Positions 1 through 9,733 of a stretch of 64,000 bases of DNA are shown here, piece after piece. Under the pieces are notes generated by a model that saw only the letters and a list, made by a program, of their open reading frames with translations, was not told where the DNA came from and ran no database searches. Within the stretch, counting starts at the first letter, position 1. Each line of letters opens with the position of its first letter. The translations under genes and the position numbers were made by a program. Origin of the DNA: Apostichopus japonicus (lineage: Eukaryota; Echinodermata; Holothuroidea; Aspidochirotida; Stichopodidae); assembly GCF_037975245.1 (NCBI RefSeq), contig NC_092580.1, positions 4,254,501 to 4,318,500 of the forward strand. Direction: 5' to 3'.

Positions 1-390
1 AATAGTGTTCATCTGTCCTCCTAAGCTCCAATGCGGTGAGAGTTTGGTATATACTAAATAGCCCAGCCATTTAAATTGACCAGCCTATGATGTTTAAAGG
101 GACATTATTCCACAAAACATGAAAAACACATTGGGAGACTTGCTAGAACACTCCCCAGTTTGGCTTACTTTCCATTGCTTTGGTAAAATCATGAAATTTC
201 CCACGGTTTGTCATAATAAGTCCCAAGTAATGACTGTATCTTGTTACCAACTTCACCTGTGCTTTAGGTACAGAACTTTTTATAATTAAGCAACATCTTT
301 CCTGACATAATTGACATAATTCAAGATATTTGAAGAAACCTTACCAATGGTTGGATCATTCCAATGCATATTACACTGTAGTTTACAATT
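1..390. other. presumed intron of the RRM gene; no further exon seen
   Basis: This stretch lies downstream, on the minus strand, of the splice donor of the RRM exon. No open frame continues an RRM. A 25-base motif near 205-229 resembles one near 2374-2398 inside the decayed hAT transposase. Confidence 0.4.
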
Positions 391-398
391 ACACTTAC

Positions 399-561
399 CA
401 TTGACAGAGTCTTTTTTGGCTAGATTGATGTCAGAGATGTCAGCAAACTTTCCAAACCTATCTCTGATTTCAGAATCTGTAGTGCTACTTGGAAGGCCTC
501 CAACAAATATCCTCTTGACTTGCTCTTCCATCTTGACTTGCTCTTCCATCTCAATGACCAT
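399..561 (-). CDS. first coding exon of an RRM protein, NOL8-like (partial gene)
   Basis: The exon reads right to left from an ATG at 559-561 and stops at a strong splice donor (GTAAGTGT on the minus strand, 391-398). It encodes the start of an RNA recognition motif. The RNP2-type strand KRIFVGGLP is followed by a helix (STTDSEIRDRFGKFADISDI), which is the order seen in the N-terminal RRM of nucleolar protein 8. NOL8 also begins within a few residues of its RRM. Just upstream of the RRM the 6-residue unit MEEQVK is directly repeated, so the ATG at 547-549 could also start translation. No second exon with the RNP1 strand is visible in 1-390, which I take as intron running off the window. The identity rests on one half-domain; another RRM protein is possible. 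Confidence 0.55.
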
Positions 562-1259
562 TTCAGACCAAATGAACCATGTTGTGTAGCTCAGTTGAAA
601 AGTGGTAAAGCCCCAAGAAGAGCAAGGTCTGTTGATATGAAAAAATAGAAAACAATTTTTGAAAATTGTGGAAAGGTACAGTATGATGATAAATCTGTGT
701 TTGAGTATTTTCTGGGACAGGCAAATCATTTGTTACTTCCATGTCTGTACTTTGGGCAGCAATACAATAAGTGTTAATCCGTCCATTTGTAACTTCTTAT
801 AAGTCGATCAAAACATGTTCTTTTAACTTCATTTATAAAAGAAGGGAGCACCCTTTGATACCCTTCTTGAAACACATTTGACAAAACGATAAAACTAGTA
901 TGTGACGTTATTACGTTTATCCCCTTCCCCCCCCCTCCCACCCTCTTATACGCTTAAAATATTGTAGTCACCCGCAAACTCACTTAACTAATTTTAGTAA
1001 CAACAATCATGGAATGAGAGTCAAACGAAAGCTTATGAAAATAACGCAACTATTAACAGCTGGTTCAAAAAGTGACAGATCAAATCATTAGTTACGTAAC
1101 GATCTCTTGCATAGGCATGTTACGAATATCACAGAGAAAAAGAAGAGTAAAAAAATCCAGATAGTGAAAACAAACAGTAAAAAGAGAAATATAGTCCCTG
1201 ACAAAAACAAAGTGATGTAGAGAATGTTCCTCACAAATCGCCAGCTTAAAAATATTAGC
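562..1259. other. intergenic, no gene recognised
   Basis: The stretch between the RRM exon and the hAT remnant has no convincing coding signal. It contains a C-rich run near 925-950 of the kind that recurs throughout the window. The short open frames here lack conserved motifs. Confidence 0.4.
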
Positions 1260-2420
1260 CTAGTACTTAACCCCAATAGTGGCAAATTCCCTCGACCCAT
1301 CAAACCATTTCTGCCGCCTCTGGTCTCTTTTTATCATATAAATCTCCTGGCTGCTGAACAGTCTCTCGCTAAGCACACTGGAATGTGGGCACATAAATAC
1401 TTCAACTGGTGCTAATTTTCCAAGACGGGAAATCTGTGGTAGTTTAACTCCCACCAGTCTAATGGATTACATTTGCGCCCTAGTAATGGTTCTGAAATGA
1501 ACATGTTTATGTCAAGTTTAAAATCAACTCCATCTGTCAACACCACATGCTGAACAGGCGCTTTTCTCCATTACGAATTGTGCATATTCCTTTAGAAAAA
1601 AGACCCTCGCTTTGAGCTGCATCACCTTCTTGCTGTTGGGCGGCAGAAACTACGGCAGGCGGGTCGTAAGCCACCTCAAACTCCAGCCAGTCAGCAGCTC
1701 TTTGATATGTTGCCTTGTCCGAGAAAAAAACTGTTTTAAAACGAGGATCTAGGAAACAGGCAAGTACTAGTAGCTTGTTTTCCTCCACTGTTGTAAAACG
1801 ACGGTTGAGGGATGCCAACATGGTACTCGTAAGGGTCTGTATGCCCTGGTCATCCTTGTGTTTTGATAGAGAGCACTGCAGCTGTGCAGCATCGACACTG
1901 ATGGAATAACCATTGATATGGTAGCTGATGCCAAAGACGCTTGCCGCGTAAGTTCTGCAAATCATCTCAATGTGGAAACAATTGTAGCAACAAGGTTCCA
2001 CTGATTTGCCATTATCTCCACCAGGGCCTTCTTCTGTTCCAGGATTCTCTAACACATAAATGGAGCTGTTCCATCTCGTATAAACGTCCTGTAGTATATG
2101 GTGGCTTGGAATGTTGTGCTTTGTCTGCAAGGCACTCAGACGATGGTGGGCAAGAGGTGAATGGTTGAAATGCCCTGCTATACCACGGGCAACACTTAAC
2201 ATGTCATTCACTGACCGCTGGACGTTTATCATTTATCACCAGTTGGAGAGTATGTATTAGGCAGCTTGATGGTCGATGCCCGTCTGTGTCAAGCCTGCAA
2301 TGATGTTGGCAGCGTTGTCCATCAATATCGTTACCACCTGATCCTTTCCAAGTTCCCATGTCACCAGCATTCCCTCAAGTTTGTCATAATAGGTCCCACG
2401 TAATAATAAACCCGGTCTAT
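1260..2420 (-). pseudogene. decayed hAT (ZBED-type) DNA transposase
   Basis: On the minus strand several frames together recall the core and C-terminus of a hAT transposase of the ZBED1/ZBED4 type. In order there is a DNAAN-containing catalytic segment (about 2300-2385), a CLIHTLQLVIND segment (about 2225-2265), a QRSVND...DVYTRWNSS segment (2065-2225), an LASLNRRFTTVEE...LDPRFK block (about 1735-1830), and the C-terminal dimerisation block ending in SERLFS (about 1355-1430). The blocks sit in different frames. At least three shifts are visible: after the DNAAN block, after the LVIND block and just after TRWNSS. In-frame stops are also present. It cannot encode a full transposase. No terminal inverted repeats or target duplication were identified, so the ends are approximate. 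Confidence 0.8.
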
Positions 2421-3099
2421 ACTAGCCTAACTTCATACTTTTGCCACTGGCTTTAGACCTACTGTACATGTTAACATTGAACCTTTGCGTGGAGTAATTA
2501 TTGAATACTCCACAATTTTAAAACAAATTATTTATTGCTATAGTCAGAGTCATAGAGGAGAAACCTTAATTTGATGTTGATTCCTAAATGCTTTTGGAAA
2601 CACGCATCTCCCTGTTCTATAGATTAAGATGGAGTCAGAGTCGTGATAGGGAAGTCATGTGCTATTGAGTAAGATACACCGTCCTAACAGAATATTTTTG
2701 GCTGGAATTGAAGTTTTGGGGAAATTGTATTAGGCCTAGATATGCTTAATTTTACTTTATAAACACATTTTAGAACGATAAATCTCCCTGACACTTGACA
2801 GGATATGTTTTTCTGGATTCAGAGAAGCGGTGGAGAAATCATAAACTATTTGGAAGATTTCCTTTTTATTGGAGCCAAGACTTTGGTCGCACTTGCAGTG
2901 GAGAAGTTGAACAACTTGGCTGCCACTCCACCAGAAAGACAGGTTATTCTGTAGTTGTTCCCTTCAGGATATGTTTATGAGAGACGTTATGCCCTCACTA
3001 GAGCTAAATTAGGCCAATGCGAATTTCAGTAGCTGTACATTCATGCTAGCCTAGAACACAAGTAGGATGAAGAGCGACCTAGCCTAGGCCTATAACTTA
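2421..3099. other. intergenic, no gene recognised
   Basis: No exon, RNA gene or repeat with readable ends was seen between the hAT remnant and the LTR element. The motif AGGCCT and its variants recur here and elsewhere in the window. Confidence 0.4.
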
Positions 3100-3104
3100 G
3101 GACT

Positions 3105-3228
3105 TGTAATGATTGTTGTTATTCTAAGATATCGCCCTCTATTACCAGAGAGAGCATAACCCTGTAACGTATTGAAGAACATAATAAACCGACATAAAAA
3201 TCCACAAGATTCTCCACTAATATTTACA
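3105..3228 (+). repeat. 5' LTR, 124 bp
   Basis: It starts TGTAATG and ends TTTACA, with a polyadenylation-type AATAAA at 3183-3188. It is unusually short for an LTR and matches the 3' copy throughout. No clear TATA box is visible inside. Confidence 0.95.
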
Positions 3229-3246
3229 TGGTGACAGAATTGGGAT
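3229..3246 (+). other. primer binding site of the LTR element
   Basis: The sequence TGGTGACAGAATTGGGAT follows the 5' LTR with no gap. The leading TGG would pair with the CCA end of a tRNA. The primer tRNA was not identified. Confidence 0.7.
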
Positions 3247-3259
3247 CGATTTTTTTGCA

Positions 3260-6200
3260 ATGGAAGGCCTACGTCCACCGGAGAATCTAATTTTGACAGG
3301 AAATGTTGCTGAACAGTGGAAGTTTTGGAAGCAGAAATTTACACTTTATAAACATGCTTCAGGCCTAAGCGCAAAGGACCCTATAGTACAGTGTAGTACG
3401 TTGCTACACATAATAGGCGATGATGCATTGCAGGTATACAATACGTTTACTTTCGCGACTGACGAAGAGAAAAAGGACCTAAACGTCCTGATACAAAAGT
3501 TCGAAGAGCATTTCTTACCACAGAAAAACGTAACATTTGAGCGACACGTATTCAATACGACATTTCAACGCGACGGTGAATCATTTGAACAATTTTTGAC
3601 CGAGTTGAAAAATCTTGCTAAGACATGTGATTTTGGCACACTCACAGATGACCTTGTGAAAGATAGAATTGTGGTCGGACTCCGAGATGATGCAGTTCGA
3701 GCAAATTTGCTTGCAAAGAAAGACCTAGACCTTGCCAAAGCTGCAGAAATATGCAAAGCTTCAGAAAGAAGTAAAGCTCAGATGACACAACTGAACAAGT
3801 CTACGCGACAAAGTACAAGTGAAAGTGAAGTGTACACAGTCTATCATAACAGAAGTAACAAAGCAAATAACGATAAGCCTAGACAGTCTCGAAACTATGA
3901 TAGGTCTAACACACAAAGCAATAGGCCTAGCTCAACTCGACACCAGTGCAGTAAATGTGGTTATAACCATGATCGCAGTGGATATTGCCCAGCAGAAGGG
4001 AAATCTTGTAATAATTGTGGCAAACCAAACCATTTTGCCAATATGTGCCGAACAAAATTAAATCAGTCAAAAGGCTCCAAGATACAACATGACAGGCGTA
4101 ACCAACAAAAGGTACATACAGTAGACGAGGCAAACAGTGATACCGGTACAGAAGGATCCAGCAATTCAGACTTTTTCATTGACGTTCTAGAGTCTCAGCA
4201 ATGCAAAACAGCTGATAGTGAATGGAACATCAATTTGTTAGTCGAAGATGAGAAAGTCAACTTCAAGCTTGACACTGGATCACAATGCAATGTGATTTCT
4301 TCATCAGTTTTGGAAAACATGGAGAATGTGAAGTTGCAGAGATCAAAGATGCATCTGATAACTTACTCAGGACACAAGCTACAACCAATGGGGAAGTGTG
4401 TACTCCTCTGTGAACACAAAAATCGGTACTATGACCTCAGTTTCCAAGTCGTCAAAGGAATGAAGAAGCCCTTACTTGGCTTGAAAGCGTGCACAGCCCT
4501 AGGACTGATTCAACGTATCGACAGTGTGGAGTCATCGAAAACTCCAGAACCACAGGACAATTACAGTGATGTATTTAAAGGACTTGGTTGTTTGCCAGGT
4601 AAAGTGACGCTCAAAGTAAAAGAAGGTAGTAGGCCAGTAGTTCACCCGCCCCGTAAAGTTCCCATTGCATTGAGAGAAGAGGTAAAAGAAGAGCTTAAAC
4701 GTATGGTTGATTTAGATGTGATAGAGAAGGTCACTGAACCAAGTGATTGGGTTAGTAGTATGGTAACTGTCATAAAACCTGATAGAAAGAGGGTACGGAT
4801 ATGTTTAGATCCAAAAGATCTGAATGAGGCATTAGATAGAGCTCATTATCCAATGAAAACAGTGGAAGAAATCATAACTAGGCTTCCACAAGCTAAAGTT
4901 TTTAGTACTTTGGATGCAAATTGTGGGTATTGGCAGTTGGCCTTAGACTCAAAAAGTTCAAAATTATGTACTTTCAACACACCCATAGGGAGGTATAGGT
5001 ACAAAAGGTTGCCTTTCGGTATTAATGCTGCCCCCGAAATATTCCAAAGAGTCATGACCGAATTATTCGATGATTTAAGTGGTGTAGAAGTCATGATGGA
5101 TGACATCATTGTGTGGGGAGCTGATGAGGCTGAGCATAACATTAGGCTACAAAATGTCTTACAAAGATGTCAAGAAAACAATCTAAAACTAAACATAGAC
5201 AAGTGTAAGTTTAAAGTCAGTGAAGTCAAATATATTGGTCACATATTGACATCAAATGGTATAAAACCTGACCCAAAGAAAATAGAGGCAATTCAGGAAA
5301 TGCAGCCTCCAACAAATGTAACTGAGCTAAAGAGATTTCTGGGAATGATAAATTATGTTGCTAAGTTTATTAGGAATTTATCAGCTATCTCTGAACCTTT
5401 GAGAGTGCTCCTGCGTAAAGAAACAGTATGGCATTGGGAAGAAGAACAGGAAAAATGCTTCAATTCCCTAAAACAATTGATAACTAAAACTCCAGTACTA
5501 CAGTATTTCGACACCAACAAACCTGTAACAGTAAGCGTGGATGCTTCAAAAGGTGGAGTTGGGGCTGTACTACTGCAAAATGAAAAACCAGTTGCATATG
5601 CATCGAAAACGTTCACAGATGCACAAACAAGATATGCACAAATTGAAAAAGAGTTGGCCGCTATTGTATTTGGATGCGAAAAATTCCATCAATACATATT
5701 TGGCAGGATGACATACATTGAAACTGATCATAAGCCCCTAGAGGCTATATTTAGGAAACCATTAAGTGTAGCACCCCCGAGGCTTCAGAGAATGTTGCTT
5801 AAGTTGCAAAAGTATCAGCTTACAGTTAATTATAAGAAAGGCTGTGAATTATATGTTGCTGATGCTTTAAGTCGTAGTTATTTACCTGATACATCAGATG
5901 AAGTTAATGACAGCTTACATATCATGGAATGTGTAGTATCTCCTTTGCCAATTTCAAATTCAAAATTGACAGACATAGAGAATGAAACACAAAAAGATCC
6001 AGTTTTGGCAAAGCTTCATCAGCAAATTGTTTCAGGATGGCCAAACAGTAAACAAACTCTGGACAAAGATTTAACTCCATATTGGGCTTGCCAAAGTGAA
6101 TTGACAGTTGAGAATGGGTTAATTTTCAAAAATGAAAAGGTGCTCATTCCTGTGAAATTGCGAAAAATGATGCTTGGAAAAGTTCACCAAGGACATCAAG

Positions 6201-7204
6201 GAATCGAAAAAACTAAAAGGTTGGCAAGAGATCTAATGTATTGGCCAAACATGGCAGTGCAAATCACAGAAACAATTGAAAATTGTGATGTTTGTAATCG
6301 TTTTAGACATCAAAACCAAAAGGAGCCACTGAAGAAACATGAAAGCCCAGTGCACCCATGGCAAAAAGTGGGAACAGATCTTTTTGTGTATAATTCAGAC
6401 ACCTACATAGTAATGGTAGACTATTACTCCAGTTACTTTGAGGTTCAGAAATTATCCAAGACTAAGTCAAATCAAATAATTCAGTTTTGTAAACAACAGT
6501 TTGCTAGATTCGGTATCCCTAGCATAGTAGTCTCTGACAATGGGCCACAGTATTCATCTGTTGAATTCAAGGAGTTTAGCAGAGCATATGGCTTTAAGCA
6601 TGTGACATCTTCGCCATTGTATCCTCAATCTAATGGTAAGGCAGAAAAGGCGGTTCAAATAGCTAAGAACCTAATTCGAAAATCCAAGCTTTCTGGACAA
6701 GACCCCTATATTGCTTTGCTTAATTACAGAAACTCTCCCCAAGAAGGAATCGATTCGCCGGTACAAATGTTAATGAGCCGACGAACCCAAACACTACTTC
6801 CAACTTCACCCGCCTTGTTAAAAAGCAAAACACCAAAGAATGTTCAACAGAAATTCAAGAAAAGGGCACACAATCAGGAGAAGTACTATAACCGTGGTAC
6901 TAAGTCTTTGCCCCCCATAAGTGTTGGAGAGTCAGTGAGTGTCAGATTTGGCAAAGAGTGGAAACCTGCAGTGGTAGTTGCCAAGTCTCCCTATCCCAGA
7001 TCATATGTTATTCAAGTTGGTTCTCAGCAATATCGAAGAAATCGTAGAGATCTGAGAAAAGTGAGACCTAAGTATGAAATACCATATGTGCAGGATATTG
7101 ATGACGACCAACCTGCAAACGACATTGTTGACCCTGACCCGGTTTGTTCAAGAAGAGGACGGATACTCAAACCAAATCGTGATCCAAACTTTTCGTATTA
7201 TTGA
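3260..7204 (+). CDS. Gag-Pol polyprotein of the Ty3/gypsy element
   Basis: A single 1314-residue frame without a Gag/Pol shift or stop. Residues about 1-190 look like a retrotransposon Gag capsid region (QWKFWKQKF; FEEHFLPQKN). A CCHC-type zinc-knuckle region lies at 230-264, ending CX2CX4HX4C. The aspartic protease has DTGSQ at 338-342. Reverse transcriptase spans about 460-720, with its active-site pair D614-D615 in VMMDDI, where most relatives have Y or another residue before the M. RNase H begins near residue 757 (VSVDAS). Integrase has an N-terminal HHCC zinc region near 980-1020 and a DD35E triad at D1040, D1093 and E1129. The C-terminus carries a SYVIQVGSQQYRRNRRDL module and no clear chromodomain. 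All catalytic residues I looked for are present, so the element is plausibly competent. The ATG at 3260 is the first in frame, 31 bases after the LTR. Confidence 0.96.
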   Translation: MEGLRPPENLILTGNVAEQWKFWKQKFTLYKHASGLSAKDPIVQCSTLLHIIGDDALQVYNTFTFATDEEKKDLNVLIQKFEEHFLPQKNVTFERHVFNTTFQRDGESFEQFLTELKNLAKTCDFGTLTDDLVKDRIVVGLRDDAVRANLLAKKDLDLAKAAEICKASERSKAQMTQLNKSTRQSTSESEVYTVYHNRSNKANNDKPRQSRNYDRSNTQSNRPSSTRHQCSKCGYNHDRSGYCPAEGKSCNNCGKPNHFANMCRTKLNQSKGSKIQHDRRNQQKVHTVDEANSDTGTEGSSNSDFFIDVLESQQCKTADSEWNINLLVEDEKVNFKLDTGSQCNVISSSVLENMENVKLQRSKMHLITYSGHKLQPMGKCVLLCEHKNRYYDLSFQVVKGMKKPLLGLKACTALGLIQRIDSVESSKTPEPQDNYSDVFKGLGCLPGKVTLKVKEGSRPVVHPPRKVPIALREEVKEELKRMVDLDVIEKVTEPSDWVSSMVTVIKPDRKRVRICLDPKDLNEALDRAHYPMKTVEEIITRLPQAKVFSTLDANCGYWQLALDSKSSKLCTFNTPIGRYRYKRLPFGINAAPEIFQRVMTELFDDLSGVEVMMDDIIVWGADEAEHNIRLQNVLQRCQENNLKLNIDKCKFKVSEVKYIGHILTSNGIKPDPKKIEAIQEMQPPTNVTELKRFLGMINYVAKFIRNLSAISEPLRVLLRKETVWHWEEEQEKCFNSLKQLITKTPVLQYFDTNKPVTVSVDASKGGVGAVLLQNEKPVAYASKTFTDAQTRYAQIEKELAAIVFGCEKFHQYIFGRMTYIETDHKPLEAIFRKPLSVAPPRLQRMLLKLQKYQLTVNYKKGCELYVADALSRSYLPDTSDEVNDSLHIMECVVSPLPISNSKLTDIENETQKDPVLAKLHQQIVSGWPNSKQTLDKDLTPYWACQSELTVENGLIFKNEKVLIPVKLRKMMLGKVHQGHQGIEKTKRLARDLMYWPNMAVQITETIENCDVCNRFRHQNQKEPLKKHESPVHPWQKVGTDLFVYNSDTYIVMVDYYSSYFEVQKLSKTKSNQIIQFCKQQFARFGIPSIVVSDNGPQYSSVEFKEFSRAYGFKHVTSSPLYPQSNGKAEKAVQIAKNLIRKSKLSGQDPYIALLNYRNSPQEGIDSPVQMLMSRRTQTLLPTSPALLKSKTPKNVQQKFKKRAHNQEKYYNRGTKSLPPISVGESVSVRFGKEWKPAVVVAKSPYPRSYVIQVGSQQYRRNRRDLRKVRPKYEIPYVQDIDDDQPANDIVDPDPVCSRRGRILKPNRDPNFSYY

Positions 7205-7309
7205 TCGATTGGTTGACAAATGACAACTTTAGGAAATTATGTGTTTTGTGTAATCATTTATTTATTACATGTTCAGTTTGATTTTTATATGTGATGTCTC
7301 ACTTCCTTA

Positions 7310-7329
7310 AAAAAAAAAAAGAAGGGAGA
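7310..7329 (+). other. polypurine tract of the LTR element
   Basis: An A-run followed by GAAGGGAGA lies directly before the 3' LTR. This is the expected position of the plus-strand primer. Confidence 0.8.
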
Positions 7330-7453
7330 TGTAATGATTGTTGTTATTCTAAGATATCGCCCTCTATTACCAGAGAGAGCATAACCCTGTAACGTATTGA
7401 AGAACATAATAAACCGACATAAAAATCCACAAGATTCTCCACTAATATTTACA
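7330..7453 (+). repeat. 3' LTR, 124 bp
   Basis: It matches the 5' LTR base for base at an offset of 4225, including the AATAAA at 7408-7413. It is followed by the target duplication GGACT. Confidence 0.95.
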
Positions 7454-7774
7454 GGACTCACGGTAATAACGTTAGGCTGGCTACGTTTAACAAAAACGAC
7501 ATTGATTTGTAAAGATGAAATTTATTATTTTACTTTACAAGTGAGCTATGAAACCTATGATAACTACTTACATTCTCGTCAAACCAATCGGGACTTTACT
7601 TTGTAAAGCTCATTAGATTTTGGTCTCTCCAGTGTTGGTCTACATGTGTCGATTAAAGTTCTCGAGTTGGCTTCACGATCGTACACAACACCAAAAACAA
7701 TCTGCATTATTATATTGTACGTGACGCGCATGTGGAACCGCGATTACGCAATCCGCTTGACTTGGGCAGACGAC

Positions 7775-8886
7775 AAGTTATGCACAGGGGAGCGATAGCT
7801 CCCACTAGTCTATGGAACGCGAATAGGGAAAACTTATTTCGTTGCTAAGTTTAACGGAATTTTAGTCATCAACGTTAGTTTGAGCAACAGCATGGTAAAA
7901 CAGCAGCAACAACTTTTGTTTAGGCAACAACAAACTTAGATTGGACAACGAAATCAGTTTGCCCTATTCGCGCGTGGACGCGCGAAAAGGGCAAACTGAT
8001 TAATTGTTTTACCACGTGGGCTTCATATGATTACTATACGCAGGGGGTTGGTTCTTACGAAGATCTAGAGAGGACATGGTAAAAAAAATATTACGTACGT
8101 ACGTAATATTTATAACGTTCGTACGTAATAAATATTACGTACGTACGTAACATTTATCACGTACGTACGGTACGTGATAATTTTACGTTTATACTGAATA
8201 TGGTAAGAAGTGGCGGTTCGCGGTACTTAGATTGGACAACGAAATCAGTTTGCCCTATTCGCGCGTGGACGCGCGAAAAGGGCAAACTGATTAATTGCTT
8301 TACCACGTGGGCTTCATATGATTACTATACGCAGGGGGTTGGTTCTTACGAAGATCTAGAGAGGACATGGTAAAAAAAATATTACGTACGTACTTAATAT
8401 TTATAACGTTCGTACGTAATAAATATTACGTACGTACGTAACATTTATCACGTACGTACGGTACGTGATAATTTTACGTTCTATACTGAATATGGTAAGA
8501 AGTGGCGGTTCGCGGTACGTACATACTGTAACATATTTGTCAACATGCAAGATACGTATACCACAGAAGTCAAGCTTATACTTATAGTTAACTAAAAAAT
8601 GCCGGAGACAGACAATTGGTACGTTCGTTCGACTAACACCACAGGAATGTATGTGCTTAGGCTTGCCACAATATAAAAATCTCCACATCCACAATGTCTG
8701 AATGTTTCATGCGACAGCAACGTAAGCTTAGACAACAATGTAAGTTTGAGCAACAACATGATAAAACAGCAGCAACAACTTTAGTTTAGACAGCGAAATA
8801 TGGTTGCCCTTTTCGCGTTCCATATTCGCGTTCCATATTCGCGTTCCATAGACTAGTGGGAGCTACCGCTCCCCTGTGCAAATTTC
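7775..8886. mobile_element. foldback/MULE-like non-autonomous DNA transposon
   Basis: The 1112-bp element is flanked by a 9-bp direct repeat GCAGACGAC (7766-7774 and 8887-8895), the duplication size of Mutator-like and foldback elements. Its ends are inverted repeats: 7781-7825 matches the reverse complement of 8836-8880 with about one mismatch. The inverted repeats hold sub-repeats. The right arm has three copies of a 13-base unit reading GGAACGCGAATAT on the minus strand (about 8818-8850). A direct repeat containing GTTTGAGCAACA...AAAACAGCAGCAACAACTTT occurs near 7877 and near 8738. The centre carries a 291-bp tandem pair (separate entry). There is no coding capacity. Sea-urchin TU elements are built similarly, but family membership is inference. 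Confidence 0.8.
7935..8517. repeat. tandem pair of 291-bp units with hairpins
   Basis: 7935-8225 is repeated at 8226-8517 with only scattered changes, including one inserted base and one T/G change in an ACGTACGT run. Each unit starts with a 50-bp hairpin. In copy 1 the 24-base arms 7952-7975 and 7978-8001 differ at one base and leave a 2-base loop. Each unit also holds a cluster of ACGTACGT palindromes (8088-8180 and 8379-8471). The near identity of the copies suggests a recent duplication inside the element. Confidence 0.92.
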
Positions 8887-8895
8887 GCAGACGAC

Positions 8896-9733
8896 ACATC
8901 TTTATCTGTTCGATCCTTATCAATTTCTATGGTTCGAGCTCAGTCTCGCCAGTCACACGAAATTTCAGCAAGAAGCGAGTTGAAGTAATGATCAACTATA
9001 ATTCTTAGTTGTGGGAAATGTATGGTGAACATAATAAATACTGAATTCTTAGCAATATTTGGTTTTTATATGCAACTTATATTTGCGGAGGCTTAAATGC
9101 TCGATTATTACAAGGAGCAGTTCTGCGATTTTGGCTTTTGTATGCTACTGTGTGTTAGCTTATGTTGTCATAGCAGGACAAGGGCGCATGTATTTGTTTT
9201 TCAGCGACTTTTCTCTATTGAATTGTTCCATCATATGACTAAGGGACTTAATTTCTTTTTACTGTATGGTAGATCCTTAATTAATAAAGTAGTATATATA
9301 TATATTCTAATTCCAGTATTAGCCTGTTTATATAAATGATTGTTTACAGCAACATGGGAGAGGGAAGAAAGGCCACAAATAGTTCAGCATTTTAGTTGGT
9401 TAGCTTCCATTTCACAATTTTTTCATCAGAAGCTGTGTGCTTGTCTGAACTGGAATTTTACCACCTGTTGTTTGGATATTTGTAGCACTCATTTGTTTAA
9501 TAGTTCTTGTATAAGGTTTGCAAAGTTGTGTTTAACTTTCAGCATTCACATTATCCATATTGCAAAAATATATACCTATAATATTATTTTAGATTAATTC
9601 TGAGATTCTTGAAGAGATATGCAATAGGCCAACTTGGATTTGCTTTATTCATTTACATCAATTAGTGTTACTTTTCTACTTACTAGTTGTGTAGAAAGTT
9701 TTCAACCGAGGGCATTTCAATTTGTCATTCATC
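8896..9733. other. 5' flank of RFT1; promoter not resolved
   Basis: This stretch lies between the foldback element and the RFT1 start codon. It probably holds the promoter and any 5' untranslated exon, but no TATA box, initiator or CpG-rich core stands out. Several short open frames (for example near 9100-9600) lack recognisable domains. Confidence 0.35.

Larger units (their letters stand above)
3105..7453 (+). mobile_element. complete Ty3/gypsy LTR retrotransposon
   Basis: The element is 4349 bp. Two 124-bp LTRs match at every base I compared. It is flanked by a 5-bp target site duplication GGACT (3100-3104 and 7454-7458). LTR ends are TG...CA. A primer-binding-like site starts with TGG directly after the 5' LTR (3229 onward), and a purine-rich tract precedes the 3' LTR (about 7310-7329). 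One uninterrupted frame encodes Gag and Pol. Pol order is protease, RT, RNase H, integrase, which defines Ty3/gypsy. The layout resembles the Mag/SURL and K02A2.6-like lineages of invertebrates, but I cannot place it without a phylogeny. Identical LTRs plus an intact frame imply a very recent insertion. Confidence 0.96.

Noticed and set aside
8401-8694. 97-codon minus-strand open frame in the foldback element
   Set aside because: It runs through ACGTACGT palindromes and has no conserved motif; a by-product of repeat composition.
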